Source: Rhodocollybia butyracea (Eukaryota; Basidiomycota; Agaricomycetes; Agaricales; Omphalotaceae). Taken from it: 22,587 nucleotides of DNA. A program made the position numbers and the translations under genes. Where the stretch lies: assembly GCA_015501585.1 (NCBI GenBank), contig JADNRY010000885.1, positions 1 through 22,587 of the forward strand. Reading direction: 5' to 3'. Below, one piece after another: positions 17,658 through 22,587 of the stretch. Under the pieces are notes generated by a model that was given only the letters and a program-made list of their open reading frames with translations, made no database searches and was not told where the DNA came from. Within the stretch, counting starts at the first letter, position 1. The number at the start of each line of letters is the position of its first letter.

Positions 17658-18550
17658 ATGATCGTCACTGATGCGAGCGTCGAAAAACCTGACTCGTCCA
17701 TGAACAAATCGGAAGCTCCTCTCCCAGCATTGCCTACAGATCAGGTATGCTATTGTAACTACGTTTTTCGACATCTTGTTTAACTTTTCAAACAGGATAC
17801 AAGTTCTCCTCCGCCATACACCAACTCCGAACCATCGTCCTCCTCTCAGGCGCCATTCGTGCTTCCAGCGAACGTCAAACCATCCAATTTCCTATCATTT
17901 ACCCAAAAGCACAACTCTGTCAAAGGGACATTTGTCCTTGACCCTTCGCTGGAAATACCTAGCGATTGGCTCCCTCCGTTGCCTGAAGAAGAAACAGAAG
18001 AGACTCGCAGCAATCTCTATGCTAAATCAGAACACGGAAATGTGACTTTGGAGTTGTATCTTTTTGGACAGGCCAATACTCAAAAGTTCAAAAGAAAGTC
18101 CTAATGAATACATTATCCACATACGGATCTGCTTCTGTACATATTGTGAGCTGAACCTTCCTTTCCTAATCGATTCACCATGGCTCAATCACTCCATGTA
18201 CAGCACAGGGAAGGTCCATCTCCGCCTTTTGCTTTGAACGCTAACGCCCCGCGCGGAAATGTCACAGTCAGAATACCGCGTTCGTACAAAGGCTCAATCA
18301 CTGCAAGCACAAAGTATGGTCGTGTTTCGATGTCTGACGGTGTTTCTGGTCAAGCTTCAGTCTTCAGTGACTTGCAGGGGGTTAAACGCGTTTTTGTTGG
18401 TGATATCACTGCGAGAAGTGATCAGACAGATGATGCAATGGTTCTGGATACTGAACATGGGTGTGTCAGAATCAGCTTTGAAGATGAAGACTTTGGTGGA
18501 ATTCGGATGCCAAAGTCTGTCACAGGCTCTTTAGTCGCCTTTTTGGATGA
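17658..18550 (+). CDS. DUF7330-family protein A5, frame broken as printed, 260 aa if corrected
   Basis: Exons are 17658-17744, 17796-18145 and 18204-18550; introns are 51 and 58 nt. Domain phrases in order are SPPPYTNSE, NVKPSNFLSFTQKHNSVKGT, VLDPSLEIPSDWLPPLP, GNVTLELYL, then in exon 3 GNVTVRIPRSYKGSI, FSDLQGVKRVFVGDI, CVRISFEDEDF. An extra T (18061-18065) and an extra A (18090-18093) break exon 2. A missing G (18525-18526) changes the end: as printed exon 3 runs on to 18689, while with the third G it ends LFSRLFG at TGA 18548-18550. Corrected length is 261 codons including stop, exactly that of C7. This is the best family representative here. The stretch 18551-18803 is 3' flank and the type B leader. 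Confidence 0.75.
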
Positions 18551-18803
18551 GTTATCGGTGTGGATTTTGGATTATTTATTTATGTCATGGAATTATGAAT
18601 GTTCGGTTTTTGCAGGCACTTATTCTATCCAGGAAGTAAAGCTTACGACTGAAAGCAAGACAGCTACTATCGCTTATTTTAATGTTTAAAAGACTTAGTG
18701 AGCGCGTGATGTCGGGCTACGATATTGCGCAGTCAGTTCTCAGTTTGCTGCACAGCTTCTCGCATTCTTTCCTTAACCATTTCTTGCACTTTTGCCCCTA
18801 AAT

Positions 18804-19649
18804 ATGATTGTCACTGACCCACCGATTCACCCATCAAAAAATACATCGGAGACATCGCCTCCAGATCAGGTATTTATTGCAATCACATCGCCATTTGTCT
18901 AAACTATAGTTACAGGATGCACCTTCTCCTCCGCCATACACCAGTTTAGCTTCACCCTCCACTCAGATACCATTCGTGCTTCCCAGAACATCAAACCTTC
19001 TAATTTCCTATCATTTACCGAAGCATACAACTCTATCGAAGAACACACGTTATTTGACTCCTCGCTCGACATTCCTGGCGAATGGCTTCCGCCTCTACCT
19101 GAAGGCGAAGCGGAAGAAACCCGTAGTAATTTCTATGCTAAATCAGCCTACGGAAACGTCACTTCAGAGTTGTATCTTCTGGATAAGCCGGTACTCAAAG
19201 GTCGAAGGAAAACTCCTGATGAATGTATCGTCCACGCACGCGTCCGTTTCTGTGTGTATTGTAAGCTGAATCATTCTTTCCTTATTCTCCCAGCTGAACA
19301 TCTGTAGCACCGGAAGGTCTATCTCCACCTTATAATCTGAACGCTTCCTCCTCGTACGGGAATGTCACAGTCAGAATACCGCGTTCATTCAAAGGCTTAA
19401 TCTCCACGAGCACAAAATACGGTCGTGTTTTGATGTCTGACGCCGTTTCTGGTCAAGCACTGTCGGTTTTCAGTGGTTCTACAGGGGTCAAACGTATTTT
19501 TATTGGTGATTTGAGTGCGAGAAATGAGCTGATGGACGATTGATTGTTTTGGATAGTTGGTCTGGGACTGTCAAGCTCTTCTTGAAGATGAGGAAACTTC
19601 CTTACTCCCAACATCTCTTACAGGGCTCTTTAGTCGTTTTTTTTCATGA
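18804..19649 (+). CDS. DUF7330 type B gene of unit 5 (B5), disrupted
   Basis: Exons are 18804-18869, 18916-19260 and 19308-19649; introns are 46 and 47 nt. Exon 1 is short (22 codons, MIVTDPPIHPSK). In exon 2 a missing C (18982-18984) and an extra A (19209-19212) cancel, so exon 2 is open but about 75 residues are out of family frame. Correcting gives NIKPSNFLSFTEAYNSIE and WLPPLPEGEAEETRSNFYAK. Exon 3 lacks a G at 19312-19313; past it the family frame reads GNVTVRIPRSFKGLIS and VKRIFIGDL, until a further disturbance around 19541 and 19589. The end resembles LFSRFF. With at least five lesions it is more likely than its neighbours to be a real pseudogene. It is the only type B copy with all three exons. 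The stretch 19650-19961 holds no gene, only 3' and 5' flanks. Confidence 0.55.
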
Positions 19650-19961
19650 TTTATCTTGTATTACTTTAGTGTGGATATTGGTTTTTCTATTAGCTCAAGC
19701 CCGGGAGTCGCAAATTTGCTATACTTATACATATTCAAGGGTCTAGTGACAACGTTTAAACGCGTGCTGAGGCTATTCTTGTTCGGATAGGTAAGTACTA
19801 CTACTAGAGATAGAGCTATTTTACATAGCTTACGCGCGTGACCTACTGCGCAGTACAGTTGCGCGCACGCGGCGCAGCTTCTCGAGATGTTTTGCTTATA
19901 TTGACCCTGTTAAATAACTCACCATCTCTTGCATTTTCGCCCATTGGCAACCTCTAGCAAC

Positions 19962-20852
19962 ATGATTGTCACCGACTCGGACACCAACATCGCAGTATTC
20001 GACTCGCCCGAGAAAAAATCGGCTCAAGTTCCTCTTCAAGCACTGCCTTCTGATCAGGTATGTTATCGCAGTTTCTCTCATCTTCGTCGTTTGTCTAATT
20101 TTTGATACAGGATGCAGCTCCTCCGCCATATACCAGCTCAGACCCTTCATCTTCCATTCAGTTCGTTCTTCCAGAGAACACCAAGCCGTCGAATTTTGCA
20201 TCATTTTCCCAGAAACACAAGTCTGTGAAAGGAACATATATCCTTGACCCGTCGCAGGAAGTTCCCAGCGACTGGCTCCCGCCTTTACCTGAAGGCGAGA
20301 CAGAAAAAACTCGCAGTAATTTCCATGCCCATTCCGTACATGGAAGCGTCACTTCGGACCTGTATCTTTTGAACAAACCCATCCTTCGGGATCGAAAGAA
20401 GGTCCTATTAAGTGTATCATCCAAGCACTCGCCTGTTTTCTATGTCTATTGTAAGCCGAACAAATCCGAGTCTTTTTGTGTACACATGCTTACTCACTCT
20501 GTAGCACCGTGATGGGCCGTCCCCGCCCTTTGTTTTGAAAGCCTCTTCGAAACACGCAAGTGTTACTGTCAAAATACCGCGTTCGTTCAAAGGCTCAGTC
20601 ACTGCGATCATAAACCATGGTCGTGTTTCAATGTCTGACGCTGTTTCTGCTCAGGCATCAGTTTTCAGCGACGTGAATGGTGTCAAGCGGTTTTTCGTTG
20701 GTGATTTAAACACGAGAAATGTAGCCGCGGATGATGAGATGTTTCTGGAGAATGTTCATGGGAGTATCAAGATTTCCTTCGACGATGAGGACCACATGCC
20801 TGGTGTTGCTGTCAAGTCTGCGAAAGGGATATTTAGTAGAATGTTCGGATGA
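19962..20852 (+). CDS. DUF7330-family protein C7, last array member, 260 aa if corrected
   Basis: Exons are 19962-20057, 20111-20450 and 20505-20852; introns are 53 and 54 nt. Exon 2 carries APPPYTSSD, NTKPSNFASFSQKHKSVKGT, YILDPSQEVPSDWLPPLP and GSVTSDLYLLNKPI. Exon 3 carries SVTVKIPRSFKGSV, FSDVNGVKRFFVGDL, IKISFDDED and ends GIFSRMFG. The single lesion is an extra T at 20436-20439 near the end of exon 2. Without it the intron phases match the family and the product is 260 aa, equal to corrected A5. As printed, reading stops shortly after (frame runs into the intron to 20512). The upstream block resembles type B (CATCTCTTGCATTTTCGCCC), but no NBP35 remnant is seen, so it may be the founding B-like copy. 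Confidence 0.75.
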
Positions 20853-21038
20853 TTTGTCTTTTTCACCGGAAATTGTATTGGACTGTACTTTGTATCTGTA
20901 CTTGGTTTAATTGCTGTTCGTTTGAAGATACGTGGACGCCTGTGAGCCTTGACATTGGACAATCAGAAACAATCTATCAACAAAGTTGCTGAACTTGCAA
21001 AACGTGACCGTTACTATCCCTCCTCGTTGAGAACTCTC

Positions 21039-22351
21039 ATGGACGCAGATCCATCCGCTGGCGGCGACGCTCCGATAGACTGGTCAAATGTTGCGATTGC
21101 ATTCATATTCATCGTCTTCAATGTTGTATTCTCATACGTCTTTGATTTGGGAGTACAAGTCTCGTTGCTGGTTGCCGCGATAAGATGTGTCGTTCAGCTG
21201 GCTATAGTGGGAACGTTGTTGCAAAAGGTGTTTGAGATGGATAGCCCGTGGGCTGTAGCTGGGGTCGCTTGTATGTTTCGGCTTTGAATATTTGGGTTAT
21301 TGACTGAACAGCCGCTTTTCGTTAGTCTTGCTCAATCTGATGGGAACTTTCGAAACAGGTTCGTATCCTAATAGTCGATATTGACTGCAATCTCACCATT
21401 TATTAGTCGTCAACAAGTCGAAGAACAGACATCGGCATATGGTTAGTATCTGAATTCTCGACTGTCCGTGTCAAGGATCTCAACACCTAAACAGTTTCCT
21501 TCGGTCTTGCTTAGCATGCTCGCGTCTACTATCCCAATATCTATAATAGGTGTAAGATTTGCCTTATCTGTGACAAAATTTCTGGGAACCGTCGCAATAC
21601 AGTAAGTTTCGCCCCTGGTGTAAAGCTACGCTTTGTTCATGATAAACCACACCAGTTCCCGTCGTAGGAATGTTATGCGGAAGTACTATCAACGGCGTGG
21701 TTATTTCCACCACGTATATCTTGAAAACTATGCAGTGAGTTAGGGAGCATACAGTTTGATCTCTCTCAACGCTGATTCTGGAATTCAGAGAGAACAGAGA
21801 TCGAGTGGAAATGTATCTTGCTTTTGGGGCTTCCCGTATGGAAGCATGTAAACCCATCTTGGTGGATGCCTTACGCATAGCATTGACACCGACCATTAAT
21901 CAAATGAGGTATGTATACCTGCATAATCTTCAGTCGACCCTACTCAAGGATGATCCAGCGTCCTGGGTATCATTTCGATCCAGGCATGATGACGGGAGCC
22001 ATCCTCGGTGGTTCTTCCGTCGAACGAGCGGCGAAACTGCAGATGATAATCATGTTCCTGATCTCTGCCGCTACCGCCTTGGCGTCAATCTGCTCTTCAG
22101 CATATGCTGTTTCCGTCGTGGTTGACAGCGACTCTCGGATTCGCAGGATAGAATATACTCGAAGCCTTTTGTATAAGGTTTCGTTCTCAGTACCGAAGTT
22201 CTTTTCTAGGATAAAACGTGCCATTGGTCGTCCGTTCAGGGCTGTATGGGGTGATTCTAAAGCTGCGGAGAGCAGTGAGGTTTTGGGTGAAGAACGCGCA
22301 GGATTACTCGGTAGACGATTATCGCACGAAGAGGCTCCGTCTTCAACTTAG
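21039..22351 (+). CDS. UPF0014 (FetB/ALS3-like) multi-pass membrane protein, seven exons, two 1-nt lesions
   Basis: Exons are 21039-21270, 21326-21358, 21407-21441, 21495-21601, 21656-21734, 21789-21908 and 21959-22351. The family comprises integral membrane proteins linked to metal handling (E. coli FetB iron export; plant ALS3 in aluminium tolerance). Here the fungal homologue shows hydrophobic helices in exon 1 (VAIAFIFIVFNVVFSYVF; LLVAAIRCVVQLAIVGTLL), the family phrase IPVVGMLCGSTINGVV, the ENRDRVEMYLAFGASRMEA loop, and the IPGMMTGAILGGS motif. An extra T at 21579-21581 and a missing C at 21980-21981 break the frame. Undoing both gives FWEPSQYIPVVGM and SIPGMMTG, consistent intron phases, and exactly 333 codons. 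The start is the first in-frame ATG. Substrate is not predictable from sequence. Confidence 0.85.
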
Positions 22352-22587
22352 CAATCCAGATTTCTTTCCGTACACTCGCGCGCTTGTCAGTTCATGGACT
22401 ACAGCTGAATGGGCAGAAAGTTTACAGGTAACAGCGTGATACCGACTATAACCATTCCTGGCAACACCTTGCCTAGGGCTAGTAGGCGTTCATCTCGTGC
22501 GGCCTGTGGTTGATTTTCCAGTGGTCACCTTCCGCTCCTTCACTGGCGGTCCCTTCAGCGAATGAATTTTCTCTGGGATTACATGCT
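22352..22587. other. 3' flank, no supported gene
   Basis: No long frame on either strand. The minus strand has a short basic stretch (KGPPVKERKVTTGKSTTG, about 22515-22570) that could be the end of a convergent gene beginning outside the window, but it is too short to support. Confidence 0.3.

Noticed and set aside
7276..20852. Repeat-induced point mutation as the cause of gene decay
   Set aside because: The damage is dominated by 1-nt indels in runs, not C-to-T transitions, and neighbouring copies remain highly similar.

Overview
The window looks like nuclear DNA of an agaricomycete (mushroom-forming basidiomycete). The genes are split by short GT-AG introns of about 47-58 nt. They include a fungal Nbp35, a UPF0014 membrane protein, and a family I recognise as the basidiomycete DUF7330 proteins. 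CCCTAA repeats and transposon debris at the left suggest a former or present subtelomeric setting.

Layout. 1-1800: repeat-rich DNA with a structured segment ending in poly(A), two short unrecognised ORFs, an interstitial CCCTAA tract and a near-perfect 66-bp palindrome that carries telomere repeat units head to head. 1923-4267: a non-coding DNA transposon with inverted ends and a 6-bp target duplication. 4377-5826: fragments of unrecognised multi-exon coding sequence. 6022-7167 (minus): complete NBP35. 7276-20852: a tandem array of DUF7330 genes. 21039-22351: a seven-exon UPF0014 (FetB-like) gene. 22352-22587: nothing supported.

The array is the main feature. Its repeat unit is [5' part of NBP35, minus] - [shared promoter] - [DUF7330 gene type A, plus] - [DUF7330 gene type B, plus]. 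Unit 1 keeps the functional NBP35. Units 2-5 carry decaying NBP35 exon 1/2 copies, so the tandem duplication broke inside NBP35 near intron 2. Type A genes survive in five units (A1-A5). Type B is readable as a gene only in unit 5 and is a remnant elsewhere. A seventh DUF7330 gene (C7) closes the array. A2 is interrupted by a foldback element. B2 is interrupted by a second copy of the same 6-bp-TSD transposon. A3 carries a large in-frame Lys/Ala/Pro tail made by a minisatellite.

Almost every DUF7330 gene, and the UPF0014 gene, is broken as printed by 1-nt indels. Nearly all of these lie in mononucleotide runs, and undoing them gives reading frames of sensible and matching length (A5 and C7 both 260 aa; UPF0014 332 aa). 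I therefore suspect consensus indel errors more than true pseudogenes, but the sequence alone cannot decide.
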